Below, in pieces: positions 18,683 through 26,063 of a stretch of 34,338 nt of DNA. The translations under genes and the position numbers were made by a program. Location: positions 71,368-105,705 of the forward strand of contig JACNJW010000044.1 in the NCBI GenBank assembly GCA_014382365.1. The letters are read 5' to 3'. The notes beneath the pieces were generated by a model that had not been told where the DNA came from, ran no database searches, and was given only the letters and a program-made list of their open reading frames with translations. How positions within the stretch are numbered: position 1 is the first letter of the stretch; every line of letters begins with the position of its first letter. The DNA comes from SAR324 cluster bacterium (GTDB lineage Bacteria > SAR324 > NAC60-12).

Positions 18683-20163
18683 TGGGTACTTCTGAACAAG
18701 AAAATACAACTGCAGAAAAAGTCAACTGTGACGCCTGTCCAATACTGTGCCGGATCAGTCCTGGAAAAACCGGATCCTGCGATCGTTACGGTAATATCGA
18801 CGGGAAACTGAAACGCATGGATCCTGTTATTCTCACCCAGAAAGCCATCGATCAGAATCAGACACTTGTTCCATTTGGAGAACAAACTCAGCAATGGGAT
18901 GGTTCTTTGCTTGCGCAGGACGTTCCGCTTAATCCGGAAGCTATTTTTCCAACTGCGGTTGGAGCCGGAACTACATATCCGGATTACAAACCTGCACCGT
19001 TTATCATTGCCTCCAAACACCACGATGTTGATATGGTGACAGTGGTCACAGAGGGCATCTTCAGTTACTGCAGTTACAAAATTAAAATCGACACCGATCG
19101 CTATGTCGGACCGGAACAGGCGACTGTCCGTTGTCAGGGAGAAGCCGTGGGCCACGTGATGACTGCAGAATACGGTTCGCAAATGCTTTCACTTGGTGGA
19201 GTACACCACCTGACAGGAGGCAGTAAAAAGGAGGGCCGTGTGACCTGTCAAATGATGATGGATTTGGGAAATAAAAATGCAGTGGAGCTTGAGGTGGATG
19301 AAGGATCAAAATTGACGATTCAGGCCGGAGCTGCACCGATAATTGACGGCAATCAGGAAGCTAGAATGCGTGTGGGCTGTGGTTCAGCGACCATCGGAAT
19401 TTTTGCACAACAGTGGTATGGACATGTGGATGAAGTAATTGTGGTGGACGAACACATAACAGGAATGCTTTCTGAACATCAGGCAGGCCGTTTTTTAGGA
19501 ATGGAACCTTCCGGAATACGTGTCCGTGGTAGACGCTCCACACCGGGAAGATATTTTCAGGTTGCAAACCCCGGACACGGCTGGGGCGGAACGGATGTTT
19601 CTGATCCGCTTGAAATCATTGACCGTGTCAAAGAAGGGGTTGCCTATCCCGGCTTGAGGCTCTTGATGGTCAGTACTACCGGTGAGGATGCGGCCTACTT
19701 TGAGCTGGATGAAGATTTGAAACCACGAGCACAAAATATTCCGCAAGTTCTACAGAAAGTGGTGGATCGGATTGGCGAAAATTGCGAACCAGCGCTTTGT
19801 AGCGTACTGTTCATGGCCGGAGCCGGAGGAAGTTTAAGAGCTGGAGTTACAGAAAATCCGGTGCGCCTGACCCGTTCTGTACAAAGTATGTTGACGCGGA
19901 CGACCTGCGGCGGAGCCCCTGCGTATGTCTGGCCGGGCGGCGGAATCACAGTCATGGTTAATGTAACAAAAATGCCAGAAAATTCATTCGGTAGTGTGCC
20001 CACTCCCGCCATTGTTGCACCGATTGAATTCACCATGAAACTCAAGGATTATAAAATCCTGGGAGGGCACATGGCTCAGGTGAGGCAGCTTGAAGACATT
20101 ACTCAGCAACGTGAAGCCGTAATCTCAAACTGGAATGAGGACAATCCCTGGCCTTACTCTTAA
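18682..20163 (+). CDS. hnr: 6-hydroxynicotinate reductase family protein
   Basis: Recognised as the Hnr family. The named member, from Eubacterium barkeri, is a ferredoxin-dependent iron-sulfur flavoprotein that reduces 6-hydroxynicotinate to 1,4,5,6-tetrahydro-6-oxonicotinate. Family-like segments include the cysteine motif C16-x2-C19-x3-C23-x9-C33 (NCDACPILCRISPGKTGSC). Others are AVGAGTTYPDYKPAPFI, VTVVTEGIFSYCSYK, LSLGGVHHLTGGSKKEGR and RVGCGSATIGIF. At 493 aa it has the family's length. It is translationally coupled to the molybdenum hydroxylase, the expected preceding enzyme. Many family members have never been assayed, so the true substrate may be another hydroxylated N-heterocycle. 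It converges on a lipoprotein gene. Confidence 0.8.
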   Translation: MGTSEQENTTAEKVNCDACPILCRISPGKTGSCDRYGNIDGKLKRMDPVILTQKAIDQNQTLVPFGEQTQQWDGSLLAQDVPLNPEAIFPTAVGAGTTYPDYKPAPFIIASKHHDVDMVTVVTEGIFSYCSYKIKIDTDRYVGPEQATVRCQGEAVGHVMTAEYGSQMLSLGGVHHLTGGSKKEGRVTCQMMMDLGNKNAVELEVDEGSKLTIQAGAAPIIDGNQEARMRVGCGSATIGIFAQQWYGHVDEVIVVDEHITGMLSEHQAGRFLGMEPSGIRVRGRRSTPGRYFQVANPGHGWGGTDVSDPLEIIDRVKEGVAYPGLRLLMVSTTGEDAAYFELDEDLKPRAQNIPQVLQKVVDRIGENCEPALCSVLFMAGAGGSLRAGVTENPVRLTRSVQSMLTRTTCGGAPAYVWPGGGITVMVNVTKMPENSFGSVPTPAIVAPIEFTMKLKDYKILGGHMAQVRQLEDITQQREAVISNWNEDNPWPYS

Positions 20164-20228
20164 AACGGTTTATAGTCATTTCTATTAAGAGCCCATCAAT
20201 ACACGGCCCATCTGCAACCCCAGCTATA

Positions 20229-20271
20229 ATGACATTGTTACAGCAACTTGCTATAACAAAATGTAAGTCAT
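20229..20271. repeat. Imperfect intergenic hairpin between convergent genes
   Basis: TGTTA-C-AGCAA and TTGCT-A-TAACA (20236-20258) form a stem with one mismatch, bracketed by ATGAC (20229-20233) and GTCAT (20267-20271). It lies in the 155-bp gap between hnr and the leftward lipoprotein gene. It could stop transcripts from both sides, but it is AT-rich and lacks a proper T tract. Its outer ATGAC/GTCAT bases recall the ends of the two palindromic elements elsewhere in the window, in the opposite orientation. Confidence 0.3.
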
Positions 20272-20318
20272 ATTTCCAAACTCAATAAAGTATGTGAAGT
20301 TTGTCAACATAACCAAAG

Positions 20319-21323
20319 TCATAAACTTGCCGGCAGGGAATTATAAAATGTTGTTGCCCAAGTTCCCGCAGCAGTTGTGCTACTACCAGTGAAGTCTATA
20401 CCAAGTAAAAATGAGTTGACTTCAGTCTCAAATGCAGTTTGTGACATACCAAAGGTTGATTCAAAACTTGCTGCGGAATCCCCACTTTTACCTGCTGTTT
20501 TTAAGAATGTTTTTAAAGCTTCAAGTCCATCAACACAATTTGAAGTGCATGAATTTGCAGTGTTTATTTTATTCATTAAATAAGCAAGTGCCCAGGAACC
20601 CGTATCATAAGGGGTTGCAGTAAACAGGCTGGAGTCACCACTTGATCTGATTGAACTAAATGAATATTCCATTTCTGTAGAAAAAGTTAAATAGCTTTTC
20701 TGAGAACCAATAATTTGAGCGATCAGTTGTGCATAACCTTCAACAATCCATTTTGAATATGGCAGTTCAACAGCAACTGAATGATGATGTTGATATACAT
20801 GTGCATATTCGTGGATTGCAAATTGTGCTAAATAGGTTGCTGTTGATGTTGGAGAATCACTCAAGCCAAAAGACATTGGGTAAAAACTATTTTCGCTACC
20901 ATTCACTGCAGCATTAAAATTGTTAGATGAGTTTGAAGCATCAACTGTTGATTTAATACCATATTCATTTGAAGCAGAAAGTTCATTTGAGTAACATTGA
21001 TCGTAATCATTTGTGGTGTATTTTGCTCTTTTTTCACAAGAATCTTTTGCAATTGCTTCAACAGCATTTTTGTCATAAATATAAATATATACACCTGTGA
21101 TACTACCAAAATATGCAATGCCAGCATCAATTCCTTCTTTAAATTTAGTGTCATAACCACTTGCTTTAAGACTGGTGCTAATGTCAACAAGATAAATTGG
21201 AGCTGTATTTGTGGGTGCTGCTTTTGTGGTACTGGAACTGCTCCCAGATTCTTTTGAACAACCGATTATCAGCAAGCTGCAGCAAATAACAAGTATGTTT
21301 TTAAACGGAAAATTCATTTTCAT
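20319..21323 (-). CDS. Putative zinc metallopeptidase lipoprotein (gluzincin-like)
   Basis: A 334-residue exported lipoprotein. A short signal segment ends in lipobox IIGC with the cysteine at residue 22. A low-complexity serine/threonine linker follows (23-40). The middle contains HEYAHVYQHHH (HExxH at 171-175), and 20 residues later WIVEGYAQL with Glu195. That spacing and the EGxA context fit the zinc-binding pattern of gluzincin peptidases (peptidase MA-like fold). Three or four scattered cysteine pairs suggest disulfides in the envelope. I do not recognise a specific family. The gene is visibly more AT-rich and Asn/Ser/Thr-rich than its neighbours, has no clear ribosome site, and stands alone between two rightward operons. 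This suggests a separate history. An inactive peptidase-like protein is possible. Confidence 0.7.
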   Translation of the reverse strand: MKMNFPFKNILVICCSLLIIGCSKESGSSSSTTKAAPTNTAPIYLVDISTSLKASGYDTKFKEGIDAGIAYFGSITGVYIYIYDKNAVEAIAKDSCEKRAKYTTNDYDQCYSNELSASNEYGIKSTVDASNSSNNFNAAVNGSENSFYPMSFGLSDSPTSTATYLAQFAIHEYAHVYQHHHSVAVELPYSKWIVEGYAQLIAQIIGSQKSYLTFSTEMEYSFSSIRSSGDSSLFTATPYDTGSWALAYLMNKINTANSCTSNCVDGLEALKTFLKTAGKSGDSAASFESTFGMSQTAFETEVNSFLLGIDFTGSSTTAAGTWATTFYNSLPASL

Positions 21324-21591
21324 TTTTGACTATTAGTTTTTAATAAATCTGTTTTGTTAACGTTATAAAAAAAGGGAATGAAATCTAGCATGTCAGATCC
21401 TGATTTAGACAGCCAGCTGCCTAAGATTAGACCAAACTCAAATATTTTGTAATGTATATTACTTCATATTTTCCAATACTCGAAAAATTCCTTTTTTTAA
21501 AAAACTAGACACAATATATTCGAACATTGAACTTAATCAACAGCTATGTCATAATCTGACTTCTTTTTGTAATGAATAGTCCGCCGTGGTT
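21324..21591. other. Intergenic region between the lipoprotein and LytTR genes
   Basis: Together with the LytTR boxes that follow it, this makes a 333-bp divergent gap. It is AT-rich, with no open frame I would call and no RNA-like structure. A short CAGCTG-centred palindrome lies near 21410. Promoters for both flanking genes must lie here, but none stands out. Confidence 0.5.
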
Positions 21592-21620
21592 ACCAACGGT
21601 CCACAATTGGAACCAACTGT
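21592..21620 (-). promoter_or_regulatory. Two tandem LytTR-type binding boxes
   Basis: The plus strand has ACCAACGGT (21592-21600) and ACCAACTGT (21612-21620), a direct repeat at 20-bp spacing. Read on the minus strand they are ACAGTTGGT and ACCGTTGGT. Both fit the consensus I recall for LytTR-domain sites, [TA][AC][CA]GTTN[AG][TG], normally paired 12-13 bp apart (11 bp here). They end 36 bp before the start of a LytTR regulator gene, so autoregulation is likely. Confidence 0.55.
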
Positions 21621-21656
21621 CGTCACTGCAGGACCCATATTTCATACAACTCAAAC

Positions 21657-22469
21657 GTGGAAACGCAAAACACTTTGAAAATTAAGTTGCCGAAAACAGG
21701 CTTGTTTCACTTTGGATTGCCCTGGTGGTTGGCGCCTACTATATTTCTTATTCTCATTCATACGACTTTGAGATGGAGAGTGCTATCTGATGGTGCACTG
21801 ACACTCTATTTTCTGGACATATTCAGAGTCCTCCTGCCTTTTCAAATACTTTATTTTCTACTACACTTTTATCTTCGACCACAACTGTCGTTTGCAACCA
21901 GTATCAAAGGGAGCCTCATCTGCAATCTCTTGACTGTACTGGCAGGACGGCGTTTTATGTTGCCGGATGATATCTTGAGTTGGTGGATAAATTGGTTCCA
22001 GCATTTTCCTGATATGCTTCAGGTACTTCCCGCCTGGTTTGTGATCAGTATTATTTTGACACTCCTGGAGGTTGTCTTATCAATGAGGAATAAACTAGAT
22101 TCAGAAATGCTTGTTAGCGCAACAACAGTTGAAAACCTGAAATTTCCTGAAAAGCAGACTGATTTCAATTCTGCTTCAAATGAATCCAGGATTTTGATGG
22201 TAGAATCAATCCAACAATATAAAACAATTTACAGACTTAGTCCGGATGGTGTTAGTGAGGAGATTGTCCGCAAATCATTTGAAGAACTATCTCAAGACTA
22301 CGGGAAATCTATACTTCAAGTCCATAAATCCTACATGGTGGCACCTGATTTAATTCAGCGGATTGAACGTGTTGAAAGAAACAATTATCTCATTCTTCAG
22401 CACATTGAAAAGCGTATTCCCGTCAGCCGCAAAAAACTGGAAGAAGTAAGAGCGTTGTTGCTACAATGA
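21657..22469 (+). CDS. Membrane-bound LytTR-domain transcriptional regulator
   Basis: A 270-residue protein. The N-terminal half is hydrophobic, with segments near residues 21-38, 48-72 and 121-143 plus a weaker one near 85-97. The C-terminal half (about 177-268) is a LytTR DNA-binding domain, with the typical VHKSYMV (222-228) and IPVSRKKLEEVR (254-265). There is no receiver domain, so it is not a response regulator. It more likely senses a membrane or small-molecule signal directly, or is controlled by a partner. The start is GTG at 21657, without a strong ribosome site. Two LytTR-type boxes lie just upstream. The next gene (UPF0280) begins one base after its stop, tying the regulator to the catabolic island. 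Confidence 0.85.
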   Translation: METQNTLKIKLPKTGLFHFGLPWWLAPTIFLILIHTTLRWRVLSDGALTLYFLDIFRVLLPFQILYFLLHFYLRPQLSFATSIKGSLICNLLTVLAGRRFMLPDDILSWWINWFQHFPDMLQVLPAWFVISIILTLLEVVLSMRNKLDSEMLVSATTVENLKFPEKQTDFNSASNESRILMVESIQQYKTIYRLSPDGVSEEIVRKSFEELSQDYGKSILQVHKSYMVAPDLIQRIERVERNNYLILQHIEKRIPVSRKKLEEVRALLLQ

Positions 22470-22470
22470 T

Positions 22471-23361
22471 TTGAAAGAGCATTACAGCTTCAAAAAATAT
22501 TATGCTTCCGGAATGACAAAATCCCCAATGACGGACAATCGTTTACATTTACAGCATGGTCCGATTGATATCATTGCCCATGTTGACGCACCAAAAGAAG
22601 TCTGCCATCGTTTATATTCAGGAGCGGAAAAACGATTTACTACGGTCCTCGATGAACTGGTGGGTGAACTGGATTTGCTGAAACAGCCCTGGAATTCAGA
22701 TCAACCAAATCCTCGTGGCCGCATTGCAAAAAAAATGATCGGAGCCGTAGCTGGTTCCGAAACTTTTGTCACACCAATGGCCGCAGTGGCCGGTGCAGTA
22801 GCTGATGAGATTCTGGAAGCAATGCTGACAGAAGCAAAATTTCAGCAACCATCTCTTGAAATAATTCAGAGAATGTATGTCAATAATGGAGGCGACATTG
22901 CATTTTGGTTGAATGCCGGTGAGTCATTCTCAATTGGCGTGGTCGATAATCCGGGAGTTCCGGAACTGAATGCCAGAGTCAGTTTAGGTTATGAAATTCC
23001 GGTGCGGGGTATTGCTACTTCCGGCTGGAGGGGTCGTTCACAAAGCCTGGGTATTGCGGATGCAGTCACAGTTTTGTCCGAGTCTGCGGCAAATGCGGAT
23101 GTGGCTGCAACTTTAATTGCAAATGAGGTGAATGTTGATTTTCCGGGAATTGAGAAACGTCCGGCTTCTGAAGTAAAAGACGACAGCGATTTAGGAATGA
23201 TTCCGGTCACAGTAGCTGTTCCAAATTTACCAGAGGACAAGATTTCCATAGCGCTGGAACAGGGTGCAAGAAGCGCAAGAATATTTATCAAATCCGGAAA
23301 AATAACTGCCGCTTATCTTTCACTGCAAAAACAGACACTTGTTATTGATAACCAGCTTTAG
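22471..23361 (+). CDS. UPF0280 family protein (ApbE-like)
   Basis: Recognised as UPF0280, a family structurally related to ApbE (FAD:protein FMN transferase). Its function has not been established as far as I know. Diagnostic stretches are RLHLQHGPIDIIAHVDA (near 24-40), TPMAAVAGAVADEILEAM (101-118), YVNNGGDIAFWL (136-147) and GIATSGWRGRSQSLGIADAV (180-199). ADVAATLIAN (209-218) is a further match. The GGDIA, ATSG and AD...AAT elements parallel ApbE's GG, TSG and AD...T motifs. TTG at 22471 gives 296 aa, but ATG codons at 22513 or 22528 fit the family's usual start better. None has a clear ribosome site, and coupling to the LytTR gene is likely. In my recollection this family often accompanies Hnr and AA_synth genes, as it does here. 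Confidence 0.85.
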   Translation: MKEHYSFKKYYASGMTKSPMTDNRLHLQHGPIDIIAHVDAPKEVCHRLYSGAEKRFTTVLDELVGELDLLKQPWNSDQPNPRGRIAKKMIGAVAGSETFVTPMAAVAGAVADEILEAMLTEAKFQQPSLEIIQRMYVNNGGDIAFWLNAGESFSIGVVDNPGVPELNARVSLGYEIPVRGIATSGWRGRSQSLGIADAVTVLSESAANADVAATLIANEVNVDFPGIEKRPASEVKDDSDLGMIPVTVAVPNLPEDKISIALEQGARSARIFIKSGKITAAYLSLQKQTLVIDNQL

Positions 23362-23393
23362 GTTCCCATTAATAAGGCTTCCTGAAAAAAAAT

Positions 23394-23502
23394 TGTCATC
23401 CCGGACTTGATCCGGGATCCAGATTTTAATTCAAGAAGAAAAGAAGATTTGAGTCAGTTTCTCTGGATTCCGGATCTGCGCAGTGCTTCGTCCGGAATGA
23501 CA
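23394..23502. repeat. REP-like double palindrome, TGTCAT...ATGACA ends
   Basis: A 109-bp intergenic element with terminal inverted repeats TGTCAT (23394-23399) and ATGACA (23497-23502). Each side folds on itself. On the left, CCCGGA-CTTGA-TCCGGG (23400-23416). On the right, ATTCCGGA (23467-23474) pairs with TCCGGAAT (23491-23498). The inner ends ATCCAG (23417-23422) and CTGGAT (23463-23468) are also complementary, so the two halves can pair with each other. It fills most of the 314-bp gap between the UPF0280 and AA_synth genes. A short open frame across it is not a gene. TGTCATCCCGGAC...GATCCGGGATCCAG-type palindromes are, in my experience, common scattered repeats in many bacteria. Confidence 0.75.
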
Positions 23503-23675
23503 AGAAGAATTTTTAAATTACAACAAGCATTTTCTCAAACTCTAATTTTCAATGGAAGAAAAACAAAAATAACAGCAGTACAAGGTGTATGTGTTTTTTA
23601 AGTTAATAAGCTTGGAGTTTTAATCAAGAATAAAAGAATTTCTCAGTTCAACATCACAAACAAAGGAAATATTAT

Positions 23676-24260
23676 ATGAATGATTTAATAAAAGTTCGTA
23701 AAATTGTAACACACGTTGAAAACATTTTTCATGAAGGTGGTCCTGCTCACACGGAACCAATCAAAAAAGGAGCAGTACTGATTGTGCTGGAAAATCCGTA
23801 TGCCGGAAGTTATGTTGAAGACATAACACCGATGATGGAAGCCCTGAAACCAATTGGGCTTGAAGCAGCAAACCAACTCATCGAATTACTTGGTGGAGTA
23901 GAGCAGATACAAAGTTACGGAAAGGGTTCAATTGTCGGCGAAGCAGGAGAACTGGAACACGGTGCGCTCTGGCATGTTCCAGGCGGATATGCAATGCGTG
24001 AAGCTCTGGGCGGCGCTCTGTCTATCGTGCCTTCAGCCAAGAAAGTCGGCGGAATCGGTTGCTGTTTGGATATTCCAATCGGGCATATAAACGCATCCTA
24101 TGTACGCAGTCATTTTGATGCAATGGAAGTTTATGTGCAGGATGCGCCAAGAGCAAATGAAATTGTTTTTGGACTGGTCATGACTACCGGAGGACGAACT
24201 CATGCACGTGTAGGCGGATTAGAAGCAAATCAAATTTCTGCTATGGACGGCTTGCGTTGA
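23676..24260 (+). CDS. AA_synth (DUF1185) family protein
   Basis: A 194-residue protein of the family labelled 'amino acid synthesis' (DUF1185, AA_synth). That name does not, to my knowledge, rest on biochemistry. Conserved stretches seen are IVTHVENIFHEGGPA (10-24), LENPYAGSYVEDITPMMEAL, GKGSIVGEAGELEHGALWHV and GGYAMREALGG. CLDIPIGHINASYVRSHFDA and TTGGRTHARVGGLEANQI also match. It is full length and has no signal peptide, so it is likely a cytoplasmic enzyme. AAAGGA stands 8 bases before the ATG. It follows UPF0280 across a palindromic element on the same strand, in the island with Hnr and a molybdenum hydroxylase. A catabolic step is therefore more plausible than synthesis. It converges on the TRAP permease with a 16-bp gap. 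Confidence 0.85.
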   Translation: MNDLIKVRKIVTHVENIFHEGGPAHTEPIKKGAVLIVLENPYAGSYVEDITPMMEALKPIGLEAANQLIELLGGVEQIQSYGKGSIVGEAGELEHGALWHVPGGYAMREALGGALSIVPSAKKVGGIGCCLDIPIGHINASYVRSHFDAMEVYVQDAPRANEIVFGLVMTTGGRTHARVGGLEANQISAMDGLR

Positions 24261-24276
24261 GACAGAAATGATTTTC

Positions 24277-26034
24277 TCAAATGAGTAAAATTACCGCTCC
24301 ACCTATGATCAAGCCCAGCCGGAAGATAAAAGTATGGGCAGCAATGATTCCGTAGGAAATAAGCGAAAGGCTTAAGGCTATTTTCAGGAACATCATCATC
24401 GCTCCCAGCGGATTCGTGGATAATTCGATCAAGTCAGGATTGGCCACCATTCCTAAAGGGACTAAATAAAGCCCCACCCCCAGAGCCATCGATTTTCCGG
24501 CAACTTTCAACCAATTCTTTTCTTCCACCATTCCTGCGGCAATAAAGACCGTACCGCAAACAGGCGGTGTAATTGTGGAAAGCAAAGCGTACCAGAAGAC
24601 AAAGAGGTGAGTGATCAGTAAAGGTAATCCCAATGACTGCAGTGCCGGACCTGCCACAGAGACACAAATCAGATATGCTGCTGTAGTCGGCACTTCCATT
24701 CCCAATAACAAACAGGCAAACGCGGTCAACAAAAGTGCTGGCCAAAGCATTCCTCCGGATGCGGAAATCACGGTTGATGAAATTTTGACACCGAGTCCTG
24801 TTTGTCCAAGTACACCGATAATAATTCCCGCACAAATGATAATCGACGCAATCATCGCAATCTGTCGGCCGGAATTAATACAAACTGACTGCAACCTCTG
24901 GAGAGCACGCTTAAGCGAAATTTCCATTTTGGCGTTCAGAATCAGCAACAGGGAAGCAGCAAGGATAGCAACACAGGCAGCAAATTGTGGCGTGTATCTG
25001 CCGAGAAACATCCGTTCGAGCAAAATGAGAAAAGGAATGAAAAAAAACATGGCTGTGATCCAGACTGTCTTTGCGGCCGGCCGGTCTGCTTCATCAACTG
25101 CTTTAAGTTTCATTCGGCTTGAAAAAGCATTTATGCCAATCCAGACAGTGAAGAAAAAAAGTAGAGCCGGAAGCAGCGAAGCGCTCATAATTTCTGTATA
25201 GGGAATGCCGGTCAACTCAACCATAACGAAGGCTCCGGCACCCATCAGTGGAGGCATGATCTGGCCTCCTGATGATGCCACTGCCTCCACTGCCGCAGCA
25301 AAATCACGTGGATAGCCCTGGCGTATCATTGCCGGAAGGGTGAACGATCCCGTTGAAGCGACATTTGCGGATGCAGAACCTGAAATGGAACCAAAAAATG
25401 CGGAAGAGAGTACTGATACTTTGGCTACTCCTGCTTTGAGATGACCGGCAGCAGCGGTGGCAAGATTCATAAAACCCTGACCGGCTTCACCGGCATTCAG
25501 CACAGCACCAAAAATCACAAAAATCGCTACGACATTAACTGAAACACCTGTTAACTTACCCCAGATACCGCCTTCAGCAATGGTCATTGTACCTAGAAAA
25601 CTATTGAGAGGAAGTCCCGGATGTCCGAATTCGCCCGGAAGATATTGCCCAAACAAACCATAGCAGAGAGCTATTAGCGCAACGCTAGGAAGTGGCCAAC
25701 CTATTGAGCGGCGGGCCATTTCCAGTACAATCGTCAGCAGGAGGATAGCAACAGCGGTTTGCCAGATACTTGATATGTAACCGTACTGATCAGATAAGAG
25801 TTCCTGATTGAACACGATGTAGGCACAACAAAAGATACCTGCAACTGTCAGCAAAGTCCCAATCTTTAATGAACGGCCTTGTCGGCCATACATCAAACAC
25901 CAGGGCAGTGCCAATGCCATGTGCAGCGGCCGACTCACCAGATTTGGAATCAAACCGGAAAAGATCAGCCAAATGTGAAAAATGATGCTGACACCGCCCA
26001 GAACCGTCCAGTAAAATTGCTGATTGATTCGCAC
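24277..26034 (-). CDS. TRAP transporter fused permease (small plus large subunits)
   Basis: Fused 4TM/12TM permease of a TAXI-type TRAP transporter (585 aa, about 15 hydrophobic segments). It carries solutes across the inner membrane driven by an ion gradient, using the binding protein encoded just upstream. The N-terminal 150 residues form the small-subunit-like part. The large-subunit part contains GSISGSASANVASTG, LPAMIRQGYPRDFAAAVEAV, ASSGGQIMPPLMGAGAFVM, MEVPTTAAYLI and TPPVCGTVFIAAGM, all typical of the DctM-like core. The start is GTG at 26034, with AGAGGA rather far (13 bases) upstream. It is 29 bp after the binding-protein gene and clearly co-transcribed with it. Confidence 0.94.
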   Translation of the reverse strand: MRINQQFYWTVLGGVSIIFHIWLIFSGLIPNLVSRPLHMALALPWCLMYGRQGRSLKIGTLLTVAGIFCCAYIVFNQELLSDQYGYISSIWQTAVAILLLTIVLEMARRSIGWPLPSVALIALCYGLFGQYLPGEFGHPGLPLNSFLGTMTIAEGGIWGKLTGVSVNVVAIFVIFGAVLNAGEAGQGFMNLATAAAGHLKAGVAKVSVLSSAFFGSISGSASANVASTGSFTLPAMIRQGYPRDFAAAVEAVASSGGQIMPPLMGAGAFVMVELTGIPYTEIMSASLLPALLFFFTVWIGINAFSSRMKLKAVDEADRPAAKTVWITAMFFFIPFLILLERMFLGRYTPQFAACVAILAASLLLILNAKMEISLKRALQRLQSVCINSGRQIAMIASIIICAGIIIGVLGQTGLGVKISSTVISASGGMLWPALLLTAFACLLLGMEVPTTAAYLICVSVAGPALQSLGLPLLITHLFVFWYALLSTITPPVCGTVFIAAGMVEEKNWLKVAGKSMALGVGLYLVPLGMVANPDLIELSTNPLGAMMMFLKIALSLSLISYGIIAAHTFIFRLGLIIGGAVILLI

Positions 26035-26063
26035 TAAACGATTCCGATCCTCTTCTTTTTTTA

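Noticed and set aside
18649..19182. 177-codon open frame antisense to hnr
   Set aside because: It overlaps the hydroxylase-hnr junction on the opposite strand. The protein has no recognisable motif, while the plus-strand genes are clear family members.
22471..23361. First read as a cyanuric acid amidohydrolase/barbiturase-type ring-opening enzyme because of its neighbours
   Set aside because: The NNGGDIA and ATSGWRGRS motifs are those of UPF0280. It lacks the three-fold repeated Ser-Lys pattern of the ring-opening amidohydrolases.
23394..23502. Possible CRISPR or rho-independent terminator
   Set aside because: There are only two inverted half-units with no regular spacers, and no T tract follows the stems. 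A REP/MITE-like element fits better, although it could still slow transcription.
23407..23601. 64-codon open frame downstream of the UPF0280 gene
   Set aside because: It runs through the palindromic element, and its translation reflects the repeat and not a protein family.
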